Made by a program: the position numbers and the translations under genes. A stretch of 64,000 nt of DNA from Brevibacterium aurantiacum. GTDB lineage: Bacteria; Actinomycetota; Actinomycetes; Actinomycetales; Brevibacteriaceae. A model generated the notes under the pieces. The model saw nothing but the letters and a program-made list of their open reading frames with translations. It did not search any database and was not told where the DNA came from. Position 1 is the stretch's first letter, and each line of letters begins with the position of its first letter. Positions 1-13,214 of this stretch are shown in pieces. The stretch spans positions 1 through 64,000 of the forward strand of contig NZ_FXZB01000019.1 of the NCBI RefSeq assembly GCF_900169065.1. Direction: 5' to 3'.

Positions 1-111
1 TTTGCCTACGTCAAGCAATGGCGGGGGTTAGCGACGAGATACGACAAGCTCGCCATCACCTATCGAGCGGCCGTCGTGATCAGCGCGATCCTGACATGGC
101 TCCGCCAATAA
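1..111 (+). CDS. IS5-family transposase, C-terminal end only
   Basis: The frame is open from the first base and ends at TAA 109-111. It reads FAYVKQWRGLATRYDKLAI and then an AVVISAILTWLRQ-like end, the typical C-terminus of IS5-group DDE transposases. The rest of the element lies outside the window. The frame runs opposite to the truncated fdhA beside it. Function follows from family resemblance of about 36 residues; the DDE catalytic core cannot be seen. Confidence 0.8.
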   Translation, partial: FAYVKQWRGLATRYDKLAITYRAAVVISAILTWLRQ

Positions 112-124
112 AGGAGACATGCCC
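1..124 (+). mobile_element. Right end of an IS5-type insertion sequence
   Basis: The transposase stop is followed by about 13 bases (AAGGAGACATGCC) and then CTAG. From CTAG onward the sequence is formaldehyde dehydrogenase coding sequence read on the other strand. The switch from transposase to fdhA therefore falls near 124-127. CTAG may be the target duplication, but the other IS end is not in the window to confirm it. The exact terminal inverted repeat is not established. Confidence 0.7.
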
Positions 125-820
125 TAGGCGGTCCTCATTGAGATCGCCGACGATGACGACCGAAGCACCGAGGAGTTGCGCCGAGGTGGCCGCCGCGATT
201 CCGACCGGGCCTGCACCGGCGACGTAGACTGTCGAGCCGATCGTGACTCCGGCGCCGACCGCACCGTGGAAGCCGGTGGGGAAGATGTCGGAGAGCATCG
301 CCAGATCGAGGATCTTCTCCATCGCCTGGTCCTTGTCTGGGAACTTCAGAACGTTCCAGTCGGCGTAGGGGACGAGGACGTATTCGGCCTGACCGCCGAC
401 CCAGCCGCCCATGTCGACGTAGCCGTAGGCTGAACCCGGACGGTCTGGGTTGACGTTGAGGCAGATGCCGGTCTGGCGTTCGATGCAGTTCCGGCAGCGA
501 CCGCAGGAGATGTTGAACGGCACGGACACGAGGTCGCCGACCTTGACGAACTCGACATCGCGCCCGACCTCGACCACCTCGCCGGTGATCTCGTGGCCGA
601 GGACGAGTCCTTCAGGGGCGGTGGTGCGGCCGCGGACCATGTGCTGGTCGGAGCCGCAGATGTTCGTGGCCACGGTTTTGAGGATGACGCCGTGATCGAC
701 CTTGCGGCCGATATTGGCTGGGTGGACGCCGGGTCCGTCCTTGAGGACGAACTCGGGATACTCGGTGTCGACGACCTCGACCTTGCCGGGGCCTGCGTAG
801 CTGATTGCCTTGTTGCTCAT
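125..820 (-). pseudogene. fdhA: fdhA fragment: glutathione-independent formaldehyde dehydrogenase cut by an IS
   Basis: Zinc-dependent medium-chain dehydrogenase that normally oxidises formaldehyde to formate with bound NAD. The N-terminal 232 or so of the usual ~400 residues remain. They include the catalytic-zinc Cys in NICGSDQHMVRG, the GHEITGEVVEVG segment, the structural-zinc cysteines of CGRCRNCIERQTGIC and the first Rossmann glycines (AGAGPVGIAA). The reading frame then passes from GDLNEDRL into IS sequence and stops. Most of the NAD-binding and substrate domain is missing, so activity is not expected. It sits beside a betaine demethylation operon that produces formaldehyde, which explains its original role. 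The missing 3' half may lie beyond the window on the far side of the IS. Confidence 0.85.
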
Positions 821-926
821 CGTTGAGTCTCCATTCGTATCGCATCGCTGTCGATGTCCAAGAAGCGTCGTCGTCTCGTGCTCAGCAGACGAACAGGCGA
901 TCAGGAAGCGCCGACGGTTCCTGAAA

Positions 927-943
927 TATCAGTCTTTTATCAG
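927..943. promoter_or_regulatory. Direct TATCAG repeats upstream of fdhA and LysR
   Basis: TATCAG occurs twice with an 11-bp period (TATCAG, TCTTT, TATCAG) in the non-coding stretch between the fdhA start and the end of the LysR gene. One helical turn of spacing suggests an activator site for the fdhA promoter. No protein can be assigned. The rest of 821-1036 shows nothing else. Confidence 0.3.
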
Positions 944-1036
944 ACCTACGAGCAGTCTCGCCGTCGCAGGAGACTTCTGTCAATAGGCCCGGTCCCGCCC
1001 TCTGAGACCAGCAGTGTCCGCTGAATGACACCCACG

Positions 1037-1978
1037 TCAGGCCGTCGCCGGCGTGTCGCCGAGGCGGGTGGAGAGTATGTGTCGCGAGGTCCTTCGCAGA
1101 TGAGCCAGAGATTCTTTGATGAGCGGTGAGTCTCGGCTGCCTGCCCGGACGGCGGCGATGATCTTCCGACTCAGCCGTCCGGAACCGCTGAGGCGAACGC
1201 GGGTCACATTCGCCTCGCCGAGCGAGCTCGCCAGGCGAGGGATGAGGCTGACTCCGACTCCCGCGCCGACGAGTGCCGCGGAGGTCTCCCACTCAATAGT
1301 CTCGTGGGCGACGGTCGGGGTGACGCCGGCGGCGGTGAAGGCCGCAACGAACAGTGCGTGATACGGCGATCCGGGCCCGGCGCTGATCCATTCCTCCCCA
1401 GCGAGTTCTGCCAGTGAGACCGAGTCGCGCTCGGCGACGGCATGGTCCGAGTGGACCATGACGTCGAGAGGATCGTCGAGGAGGTCGATCTTCTCGAAAC
1501 GAGGGTCCTCCTCGACCTGGACCTCACCCTGCATCGCAACCACCACGGCCAAGTCGATGCGTTCGGCGACGAGGAGCTCGAAACAGCGCGTGGGGCTGGC
1601 TTCGATGACGTGGACTCCGACGTCGGAATGGGCCTCGCGCAGCTGCGCGGCCAGTGGGGCCAGCAGGTTCGACGAGGCGGTGGAGAATCCGCCGATGCCG
1701 AACTGTGAGGGGGCCTGGTCTCCTGCAGTCAGTGACGCCGCGCGGATGTCTTCCCATTCGGCCATGAGTGCGTCGGAGCGGCGCACCAGGTACCGCCCGC
1801 TCGCCGTCAGGCGCAGCCCGCGGCCATCCTTGACGAGCAGCGTCATTCCCAGCGAGTGCTGGAGCTCGCGCAGCTGACCGGAGACCGCGGAGGGCGAGTA
1901 GCCGGTCAGCTCGGCAGTGGCGGCAACGGTGCCGCAGGCGGCGAATGTGCGCAGCGTGATGAGACGCGGATCGATCAT
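1037..1978 (-). CDS. LysR-family transcriptional regulator
   Basis: 313 residues, normal LysR length. The N-terminal winged helix-turn-helix is clear (residues 1-62: LRTFAACGTVAATAELTGYSPSAVSGQLRELQ). It is followed by a periplasmic-binding-protein-like co-inducer domain. The gene is transcribed away from the betaine monooxygenase operon and shares its 130-bp control region, which makes it the likely regulator of gbcA-gbcB-dmg and possibly of fdhA. Glycine betaine or dimethylglycine as effector is inference. The gene lies between two parts of one pathway (fdhA and gbcA). Confidence 0.85.
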   Translation of the reverse strand: MIDPRLITLRTFAACGTVAATAELTGYSPSAVSGQLRELQHSLGMTLLVKDGRGLRLTASGRYLVRRSDALMAEWEDIRAASLTAGDQAPSQFGIGGFSTASSNLLAPLAAQLREAHSDVGVHVIEASPTRCFELLVAERIDLAVVVAMQGEVQVEEDPRFEKIDLLDDPLDVMVHSDHAVAERDSVSLAELAGEEWISAGPGSPYHALFVAAFTAAGVTPTVAHETIEWETSAALVGAGVGVSLIPRLASSLGEANVTRVRLSGSGRLSRKIIAAVRAGSRDSPLIKESLAHLRRTSRHILSTRLGDTPATA

Positions 1979-2111
1979 GGCTCCATTGTGCCTCCGATAA
2001 TGCAGATAAACCGCACATATCTAGTTAGAATCTCGCGCTTTTCCTGCAGTGTTGTTCTCGCTAATGTCGTCTGTGACAGCACGGATCGTGGTGCAGCGCA
2101 CATCAAGGGAG

Positions 2112-3412
2112 ATGGAATTGACCGCAGTGAATCTGGCGCCGACATTGAAGGGTTTCCCTGCCGGCTTCAGCGAGGAGAGGCTCGACGAGGTTAGACGTCT
2201 CCTCGACACCCGCCGCACCGGCTTCTCCCTCGAAGCGCCGTTCTACACCGATGATCATCTCTTCAATCTAGATATGCAGGCGATCTTCGGGCAGAACTGG
2301 GTCTTCGCCTGCAGCGTCGCGGAGATCCCCGAGCCCGGGGACTACGTCACGCTCGACTACGGCCCCTACTCCCTCATCGTTCTGCGCACTGACGACGGCG
2401 GAGTCAACGTCCTCCACAATGTGTGCCGCCACCGTGGCGCTCGTGTCCTCACCGAGGACACCGGAACCACCGGCAACCTGGTCTGCGGCTACCATTCGTG
2501 GACCTATTCGCCCGACGGACACCTCATCCACGCCTCGGCGCCGGGTGAGATGGAATTCGACAAGGCCTGCTATTCACTCAAGCGTGCCCACGGGAAGATC
2601 GCCGCGGGTCTTGTCTTCCTGTGCCTGGCCGAGGAACCTCCAGCAGACTTCGACGACACCGCAGCGGTCTTCGAACCCTATGTCGCTCCTCATGAGCTGG
2701 CGAAGACGAAGGTCGCCTACCAGCAGAACATCATCGAGGAGGCCAACTGGAAACTCGTGATGGAGAACAACCGCGAGTGCTACCACTGCGATGGTCACCC
2801 CGAGCTCGCCTGCGCCCTGTTCCCGACCTGGGGACTGACCGATGAGACGATCCCACCCCATCTCGAGGACGTCTGGGACCGCAACCAGCAGGCCCAAGCC
2901 GCACTGGAATACCGGTGCCGACGCTACGGATTGCCCTACGAGGTCGTCGAGGAACTCGACACCCGCATCGCCGGGATCCGGATCTCGCGCGAATCACTCG
3001 ACGGTCAGGGGGAGTCGTTCTCAGCCGACGGCCGACGGCTGTCGAAGAAGCTCCTCGGCGATCTTCCCGATTTTCGTCTGGGGCGCTGTTCCATGCACCT
3101 GCAGCCCAACAGCTGGTTCCACCTCCTCGGCGATCATGTGGTGACCTTCACCGTGCTCCCGATCAACGCGCACCAGACGCTGGTGCGCACCACCTGGCTC
3201 GTCGCCGACGATGCGGTGGAGGGCGTCGACTACGATCTCGAGACGCTGACGCACACGTGGAAGCAGACGAACCTGCAGGACAAGAACTTCGTCGAGCTCT
3301 GCCAGCAGGGGGCGACGAGTCCGTTCTACGAGCAGGGCCCGTACATGAAGAGCGAATACCAGGTCGAGGCCTTCATCAACTGGTACGTGACGCGGATGCG
3401 GGAGCACGTGGG

Positions 3413-3416
<4 letters not shown>
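2112..3416 (+). CDS. gbcA: Glycine betaine monooxygenase, Rieske oxygenase subunit
   Basis: Rieske non-heme iron oxygenase alpha subunit of 434 residues. The Rieske [2Fe-2S] ligands are C105-x-H107 (CRHRGA) and C125-x2-H128 (CGYHSW). The mononuclear iron site is in the segment NNRECYHCDGHPEL. This family removes one methyl group of glycine betaine as formaldehyde, leaving dimethylglycine; stachydrine or carnitine-type substrates are alternatives. The electron-transfer partner follows with an ATGA overlap. Start choice: ATG at 2112 is directly abutted by AAGGGAG, which is tight. TTG at 2118 would have better spacing (6 nt). A longer in-frame ATG at 2049 lacks a ribosome site. Confidence 0.85.
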
Positions 3417-7575
<4,159 letters not shown>

Positions 7576-7607
7576 GGGCGCCTACTGCCACTCCACAGTT
7601 ACCGGCA

Positions 7608-7665
7608 CAACGCCGGAGCGCCGGGACCACTGCGTACGCACAGGTGCCTCGGCGCTCCGGCGTTG
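7608..7665. terminator. Long hairpin after dmg
   Basis: Perfect 16-bp inverted repeat: CAACGCCGGAGCGCCG at 7608-7623 and its complement at 7650-7665, with a 26-nt loop that contains the small palindrome TGCGTACGCA. It lies 33 bp after the dmg stop. There is no clear T-run, so it may be a factor-dependent or processing hairpin rather than a classic intrinsic terminator. Confidence 0.55.
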
Positions 7666-7751
7666 GCGGGAATGGGTGGCTTGTCGTACACCTGTTTTCT
7701 CGATTCGGCGCAGTTGGGCCCACACTCCTCGTTCCATATGGTGGATTCGTG

Positions 7752-7781
7752 TTGACCAATAACTGGGACTGACGAAAGTAT
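7752..7781 (+). promoter_or_regulatory. Possible sigma-70-type promoter for the thiolase operon
   Basis: TTGACC at 7752-7757 is a good -35 box. AAGTAT at 7776-7781, after an 18-bp spacer, is a weak -10 box. It sits about 60 bp upstream of the thiolase start. A CCATATGG palindrome at about 7735-7742 lies just upstream and could be an operator. Confidence 0.35.
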
Positions 7782-7838
7782 GACAGCAGGAGTTACTGTC
7801 GACTGCCCCACCTCGGTGGAGGACTCAAAGGAGTGTCC

Positions 7839-9002
7839 ATGCCCAAGCCTGCGATTATCGGTTGGTCCCACGGAAAGTTCGGACGCTCCGAATCGCCTCT
7901 TCCCGAGATGATGGGCGACGTTGCACGCGATGCCATCGCCGATGCGGGCCTCGAGCCGTCCGACATCGACGTCATCCACGTCGGCGTCTACAACAACGGT
8001 CTGTCCAAGCAGGGCTTCGAGGCAGCACTTCCCGGAGTCGTCTTCCCCGAGCTGTCCCTTACACCAGCCCACCGGCACGAGAATGCCTGTGCCACCGGCT
8101 CCACCGCTGTCTTCTCCGCCCACGACTCCATCGCCGCCGGCCGGCACAAGACAGCCCTGGTCATCGGGGCCGAACGCATGACCCAGGCATCGGGTCACGA
8201 CGTCAACGAGGTCCTGCTCAGTGCCAGCTACCGGGAAGAGGAAGAGCACTTCAAGTCCTTCGCCGGAGTCTTCGGCGAGATCGCGCGCCAATACTTCGAC
8301 CGCTACGGCGACCACTCGGAAACTCTGGCGCGGATCGCGGCGAAGAATCACGCCAACGGCTCCCAGAATCCGCTGGCCCACATGCAGAAGGACCTCGGCT
8401 TCGACTTCTGCAACACGGTCTCGGAGAAGAACCCCTACGTTGCCGAACCGCTGCGCCGCACCGACTGTTCGATGGTCTCCGACGGGGCCGTCGCCTTGGT
8501 CATGGCCGCCGAGGATGTCGCCGCCTCGGCCCCACAGGCAGTAACCTGGCGCGGCATGGGCAACGCCAACGACGTCCTTCCCCTGTCCCAGCGCGACCCC
8601 CTGGAGATGGCAGGCGCCCGCCGCGCGATGGCCCAGGCACTCGACGCCGCCGGAATCGGCATCTACGACCTCGACCTGCTTGAGACTCACGACTGCTTCA
8701 CCATCGCCGAACTCCTCGAATACGAGGCCTTCGGACTCGCCGAACCCGGCCAGGGCCACCGTCTCCTGACCGAGGGCACTACCGCCGTCGGTGGCAGGCT
8801 CCCCGTCAACGCCTCGGGCGGACTCAAGGCCAAGGGTCACCCGATCGGCGCCACCGGAGTCTCCATGCACGCGCTCGCCGCAGCCCAGCTCACGGGTCGC
8901 TCACCAGGCATCCAGATCCAGGATCCGGAGCTGGCCGGGGTCTTCAACATGGGCGGAGCCGCCGTGTCCAACTTCGCCTCGATCCTCGAGCGCGCGCACT
9001 GA
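7839..9002 (+). CDS. Thiolase (SCP-X/acetyl-CoA acetyltransferase type)
   Basis: 387 residues. The nucleophilic cysteine is in HENACATGSTAV. The C-terminal GGLKAKGHPIGATG segment carries the second catalytic site, as in SCP-2-thiolase-like lipid-transfer acyltransferases. It would cleave a 3-ketoacyl-CoA, or catalyse a related carbon-carbon bond reaction. The next gene, an acyl-CoA ligase, overlaps its stop (TGATG). ATG at 7839 has AAAGGAG placed correctly; the GTG at 7833 is inside that site. The exact acyl substrate is unknown, but the operon suggests an imported carboxylic acid. Confidence 0.8.
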   Translation: MPKPAIIGWSHGKFGRSESPLPEMMGDVARDAIADAGLEPSDIDVIHVGVYNNGLSKQGFEAALPGVVFPELSLTPAHRHENACATGSTAVFSAHDSIAAGRHKTALVIGAERMTQASGHDVNEVLLSASYREEEEHFKSFAGVFGEIARQYFDRYGDHSETLARIAAKNHANGSQNPLAHMQKDLGFDFCNTVSEKNPYVAEPLRRTDCSMVSDGAVALVMAAEDVAASAPQAVTWRGMGNANDVLPLSQRDPLEMAGARRAMAQALDAAGIGIYDLDLLETHDCFTIAELLEYEAFGLAEPGQGHRLLTEGTTAVGGRLPVNASGGLKAKGHPIGATGVSMHALAAAQLTGRSPGIQIQDPELAGVFNMGGAAVSNFASILERAH

Positions 9003-10639
9003 TGCGGGCCATCTCCCAAACCTCACCGGCCAAGGACTTCACGCCCACACCTCGGCGCGGGGTCAATGTCTCCCGCTTCCTCACCCAGACAGCGCGTCGG
9101 ATCCCCGACCACACCGCCGTCATCGACGACGATCACTCGGTGCGTTGGACCTGGCGCGAACTCGACGATCGTGCCGAGGCGCTGGCACTGACCCTCCAAG
9201 CTGGGGGAGTGGGCAGGCGCGACAGCGTCCTTCTCGTCTCGGCCAACCACGCCGAGGTGATCCAGTCCTTCTGGGGCATCATCCGTGCCGGCGCGGTCAT
9301 CGCCCCACCCAACGCCGCACTCTCGACCGAGGAACTGCTGAGCATCAGCGCCGATGTCGCCCCGGCAGCGATCATCGTCGACCGTGCCCACGCCGACTTC
9401 GTCGAGGCACTCCAGCAGACCGGGTTCACAGGGCCCGTGCTGTGGATCGGGGAACTGCCGAACGAGGCCGACTCGAACGCGGGCAGCGGAGACTTCGCGG
9501 TCGAGGAGGACGACCCCTGCTGGTACTTCTTCACCTCCGGATCCACGGGCAAACCGAAGGCGGCGACGTTCACGCACCGCCACCTCGGCGCGGTGCTGAT
9601 GAATCATCGTTGCGATCTCTTCCCCGTCGAGGACGAGAACGGGGCCTCACTCGTGCTCGCGCCGCTCTCACACGGGGCGGGGATCCATATGCTCGCCCAG
9701 GTCTTCGGCGGTACCCCTTCGGTCATCCACCCTGGTGGCAAAGTTGATCCGAGCACTCTGTGGGACTCGATCGACGGCTACCGGATCACCAACGCCTTCA
9801 CCGTGCCGACCATCCTCAACCGCATCGTCGCCGGCTACCCGGCTGATCGTGGGCCCGCCGATCACAGTCTCAACCGCGTCGTCTACGCTGGTGCCCCGAT
9901 GCTCGCGACCGACCAGTCCCGAGCCCTGGAACGCCTCGGGCCCTGCCTGGTGCAGTACTTCGGCCTCGCCGAGGTGACCGGTGCGATCACCGTGCTTCGT
10001 CCCGAAGAGCACGGGACGATTCCCGTCGATTCCGCCGGCATCGGCACCTGCGGTCGAGCCCGCACCGGCGTCGACATCATCATCCTCGACGAGGCGGGCA
10101 ACGAAGTGGCTCCCGGTGAGCAGGGTGAGGTCTGCGTGGCCGGACCCACCGTCTGCGCCGGCTACCTCGGACGCGCCGATGCCAACGCCGAATCCTTCGC
10201 CCATGGCGTCTTCCACACCGGCGACGTCGGCTACCTCGACAAGCGCGGCTTCCTGTTCCTCACCGGGCGGAAGTCCGATATGTACATCTCCGGTGGGTCG
10301 AACGTGTACCCGCGTGAGATCGAGGAACTCCTCCTCACCGACGCCGAGGTGGCCCAGGCCGTTGTCGTCGGTGTGCCAGATGCGCAGTGGGGAGAGATCG
10401 GAATCGCGATCATCGAACCGGCGACCGGCAATGCCGAGGTAGGCAGCGAGGCGTCGACCACCGGTGAAAGCGGGACAGCGAGTGAGCGACTGCGTGCGCT
10501 GTGCAAGTCCACGCTCGCGGCGTACAAGGTGCCCAAGGAGATCCACTTCGTCGACGCGATGCCCGTCACCGCCTACGGGAAGCTGGCGCGCAAGGAACTC
10601 AAGGCCGAATATTCTCAAGGACGAGGAAGCGCGAGATGA
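9002..10639 (+). CDS. AMP-forming acyl-CoA synthetase
   Basis: 545 residues of the ANL superfamily. The phosphate-binding motif YFFTSGSTGKPK, the YFGLAEVTG adenylate motif, HTGDVGYLD and the C-terminal catalytic lysine region (ITAYGKLARKEL-like, here VTAYGKLARKEL) are all present. It activates a carboxylic acid to its acyl-CoA with ATP. Overlaps at both ends show tight coupling with the thiolase and the following SDR. Chain length or aromatic character of the substrate cannot be read from the sequence. Confidence 0.85.
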   Translation: MRAISQTSPAKDFTPTPRRGVNVSRFLTQTARRIPDHTAVIDDDHSVRWTWRELDDRAEALALTLQAGGVGRRDSVLLVSANHAEVIQSFWGIIRAGAVIAPPNAALSTEELLSISADVAPAAIIVDRAHADFVEALQQTGFTGPVLWIGELPNEADSNAGSGDFAVEEDDPCWYFFTSGSTGKPKAATFTHRHLGAVLMNHRCDLFPVEDENGASLVLAPLSHGAGIHMLAQVFGGTPSVIHPGGKVDPSTLWDSIDGYRITNAFTVPTILNRIVAGYPADRGPADHSLNRVVYAGAPMLATDQSRALERLGPCLVQYFGLAEVTGAITVLRPEEHGTIPVDSAGIGTCGRARTGVDIIILDEAGNEVAPGEQGEVCVAGPTVCAGYLGRADANAESFAHGVFHTGDVGYLDKRGFLFLTGRKSDMYISGGSNVYPREIEELLLTDAEVAQAVVVGVPDAQWGEIGIAIIEPATGNAEVGSEASTTGESGTASERLRALCKSTLAAYKVPKEIHFVDAMPVTAYGKLARKELKAEYSQGRGSAR

Positions 10640-11487
10640 GCGATCTCACGGACACGGTCATCATGGCCATCGGCTGCGGCACCCCCGATGGGCAGGTCAA
10701 CAACGGCTTCGCCGCGGCAAAGGCCTTCCTCGCCGCCGGCGCAAAGGTCTGCATCGTCGACCGGGACGCGGCGGCCCTCGAGCACGCACGTGGGGCGCTC
10801 GGGTCCACTCATGCGACGTCGGACAACCTCGGCGAGGCCGATCCTGTCGGCGACTTGGACTCACGGGTGACCACGGTCGTCGCCGATGTCGGGGACGAGG
10901 ACTCCCTGTCCGCGGCCTTCGACCACTGCGCGTCCAGCCTCGGCGAACCCACGGTGCTCCATTACAACGTCGGCATCGTCGTCAACGGCGGACTCGACTC
11001 CCTGGAGACCACGGCGTTTTCGAAGGCCCTCGACATCAACCTCACCGGGGCATTCGCCGCGATGAAGCAGGCGCTGCCCTACATGCGCAGGGCCGGCTGC
11101 GGGTCGATCATCACGGTCTCCTCGGTGGGCGGAATGCGCTACATGGGCTATGACTATCCGGCCTATGCGGCGTCGAAGGCAGGCCTCATCGAACTCACGA
11201 AGGTCATCGGCGCCCAGTACGCGTCCGAAGGCATTCGCGCGAACTCGATCGCTCCGGGACTCATCGAGACACCACTGATCCACAACTCGATCAGCGGCCA
11301 CTACGACTCGGTCGAGGACATGCTCTCCGCCAGGCACGCACTCTCCCCAACGGGAAAGATGGGCCAGCCTGAGGACATTGCGAAACTCGCAGTGTTCCTC
11401 GCTTCGGAAGACTCGAGCTACATCAACTCCACGCTCATCCCGGTCGATGGTGGACTCGTCCACTTCGCCGGAACCCCGAAGACCTGA
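10636..11487 (+). CDS. Short-chain dehydrogenase/reductase with atypical cofactor loop
   Basis: 283 residues, ATGA-overlapped with the ligase. The catalytic SDR signature is present (SVGG segment, then YAASKAG), as is the PG..T loop (IAPGLIETPL). The N-terminal cofactor motif is odd. Instead of TGxxxGxG it reads GCGTPDGQVNNG, and the Asp-type selector VDRD follows. It probably oxidises or reduces a hydroxyacyl-CoA or alcohol intermediate of the operon. A 14-bp tandem duplication covers its stop codon. Confidence 0.75.
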   Translation: MSDLTDTVIMAIGCGTPDGQVNNGFAAAKAFLAAGAKVCIVDRDAAALEHARGALGSTHATSDNLGEADPVGDLDSRVTTVVADVGDEDSLSAAFDHCASSLGEPTVLHYNVGIVVNGGLDSLETTAFSKALDINLTGAFAAMKQALPYMRRAGCGSIITVSSVGGMRYMGYDYPAYAASKAGLIELTKVIGAQYASEGIRANSIAPGLIETPLIHNSISGHYDSVEDMLSARHALSPTGKMGQPEDIAKLAVFLASEDSSYINSTLIPVDGGLVHFAGTPKT

Positions 11488-11500
11488 CCCCGAAGACCTG
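11473..11500 (+). repeat. 14-bp tandem duplication over a stop codon
   Basis: ACCCCGAAGACCTG occurs twice in a row (11473-11486 and 11487-11500). The first copy encodes the last residues of the SDR and supplies the TGA; the second is non-coding. It looks like slippage duplication and has no obvious regulatory use. Confidence 0.8.
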
Positions 11501-11596
11501 AGAGTGATGATCTGATCAGAGCGCGGGCCCGAACAGACTTACAGAACCAGCCGTGACGAAGCAGTCGCGACGATGAAGACAGACAGGAACAACTCA

Positions 11597-12649
11597 ATGA
11601 TGGAGGCAAGGGTGCCGACAACACCGACGAAGGGGACCATGCTTGCGTGGTTCGCCGTGCTGGTCACGCTCGTCCTGCTGATCAGCGGCTGCGGAACGAA
11701 CTTCGGCACGACCGAGGACGGGAAGCAGCGCTACCGGTGGAAGATGACCGTAACCGTCGGCTCGACGAGCACCTGGTACTTAGCGGCCGAGAAGTTCGCC
11801 AAGGACCTTGAAGAGGAGACTAACGGGCGCATCACCCTGAAGGTCTTCGGCAACGAACGACTCTCCGCCGGTGAGGCCACCGCAGGCGTCGAACAGCTCA
11901 TGGACGGGGCGAAGGACTTCTCCTACAACTCGCCGATCATCTACGCGGGCGTCGACCCGCGCTTCGGCACCGTCACCGCCCCCTTCATCTTCGACTCCGT
12001 TGAAGAAGGCCAAGAGGCATTGGCGGGCAAGGGTGGTGACGTCTACGCCGACTATCTGTCCGAACACGGTGTCCACCTTCTGGGCTTCGGCGAATCGGGA
12101 ATGCGTCAGCTCACGAACACTCACCACCCGATCCACACCCCGGAGGACCTTCACGGTCTCAAGTTCCGCATCCCCGGATTCGGTCTCTACACCGACCTCT
12201 ACCGGTCGCTGGGCTCCAACCCGACGACGATGCCCTTCGGTGAGGTGTTCACCGCACTGCAGCAGGGGGCCATCGACGGCCAGGAGAACCCGATCGACGT
12301 CATCTACTCCTCGAACCTGCAGGAGGTCCAGCCCTACCTGACCCTGTGGAACTACTCCTACGACCCGCTGGTCCTCGGAGTCAACGAGGACCTCTTCGAC
12401 TCCCTCGACGCCGAGGACCAAGAGCTCGTGAGCCGTCTGGCCGATGACGCCAACGAGTTCCAGATCAAGAAGAACCGGGACGGCGAGGAGAAGCTGATCA
12501 AGGAACTCAAGGACGGCGGCATGGAGGTCAACGAACTCACCGAGGCCGAGAAGGACGAGTTCCGCACCACCCTGGAACCGCTGTACGCCGAGTACCGCAA
12601 GATCTGGGGCCAGGACATGTCCGAAGCGTTCATTCCGGAAGGACTCTGA
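11597..12649 (+). CDS. dctP: TRAP transporter solute-binding lipoprotein (DctP family)
   Basis: About 350 residues. Signal peptide with lipobox LLISGC, so it should be a lipid-anchored extracellular binding protein. The DctP fold is recognisable from STSTWYLAAEKFAKDLEEET, LKFRIPGFG and the substrate-gate segment ALQQGAIDGQENP. It delivers an organic acid to the membrane pair encoded next. Start: ATG 11597 or the adjacent ATG 11600, preceded by AGGAA. ATG 11573 and GTG 11612 are alternatives. The catabolic genes on both sides suggest the ligand is the acid activated by the acyl-CoA synthetase. Confidence 0.85.
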   Translation: MMEARVPTTPTKGTMLAWFAVLVTLVLLISGCGTNFGTTEDGKQRYRWKMTVTVGSTSTWYLAAEKFAKDLEEETNGRITLKVFGNERLSAGEATAGVEQLMDGAKDFSYNSPIIYAGVDPRFGTVTAPFIFDSVEEGQEALAGKGGDVYADYLSEHGVHLLGFGESGMRQLTNTHHPIHTPEDLHGLKFRIPGFGLYTDLYRSLGSNPTTMPFGEVFTALQQGAIDGQENPIDVIYSSNLQEVQPYLTLWNYSYDPLVLGVNEDLFDSLDAEDQELVSRLADDANEFQIKKNRDGEEKLIKELKDGGMEVNELTEAEKDEFRTTLEPLYAEYRKIWGQDMSEAFIPEGL

Positions 12650-12650
12650 G

Positions 12651-13214
12651 ATGAAAATCGTCAAATGGTTCGAAGACTGGGTGGTCATCGCCTCGTTCAT
12701 GGTGATCGTGCTCGTCACCTTCGTCAACGTCGTCTCCCGCTTCACCTTCCAGGCCTCGCTGGCTTTCAGTGAGGAGATCACGATCAACCTCCTCGTCGTG
12801 CTCACGATGATGGGTGCGGTCGTGGGTATCCGCCTCGGCGCTCACCTGGGGTTCAGCTACCTGGTGGAGAACGCGAAGCCGGCAATCCGCAGATCCCTCA
12901 TCATCATCGGCGCGGCCCTGATGATCGTCTTCCTCGCCGTCCTCCTCTTCTGGGGCAGCGAGATGATGATCCACCAGATGGTTCGCGGTCGTGCGACCCC
13001 GTCGCTGGGCATCCCGCAGTGGCTGTTCACCCTGTCCATCCCGCTGGCCGGGCTGCTCGGCATCATCCGCACGCTGCAGGCGGCTCGGGTATCGCTGCAT
13101 GAGGACACCTCCGCCGAGGCGGTCGCTGAGCGCATGGCGCAAGAAGCCGCACCCGTCATCGACGAAGCAGAGCTGAAAACCCACACCACCGACCGTCAGG
13201 GAGGCCGCAAATGA
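12651..13214 (+). CDS. dctQ: TRAP transporter small permease (DctQ family)
   Basis: 187 residues with four hydrophobic segments: about 12-32, 47-66, 85-107 and 125-145. DctQ proteins are four-helix partners of the large TRAP subunit. It starts 1 nt after the dctP stop and overlaps dctM at its end (ATGA). The C-terminal ~40 residues are a charged tail (EDTSAEAVAERMAQEAAP), longer than in many DctQ proteins. Confidence 0.85.
   Translation: MKIVKWFEDWVVIASFMVIVLVTFVNVVSRFTFQASLAFSEEITINLLVVLTMMGAVVGIRLGAHLGFSYLVENAKPAIRRSLIIIGAALMIVFLAVLLFWGSEMMIHQMVRGRATPSLGIPQWLFTLSIPLAGLLGIIRTLQAARVSLHEDTSAEAVAERMAQEAAPVIDEAELKTHTTDRQGGRK

Noticed and set aside
882-1292. Arg-rich coding frame overlapping the LysR gene end
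   Set aside because: It lies antisense-frame within the LysR gene and has no homology-like motif or ribosome site.
2915-3412. Upstream extension of the reductase gene
   Set aside because: The extension is an out-of-frame reading of gbcA; the ATGA overlap at 3413 is the natural start.
7608-7665. Riboswitch between dmg and the thiolase operon
   Set aside because: Only a simple hairpin is visible; no conserved aptamer core was recognised.
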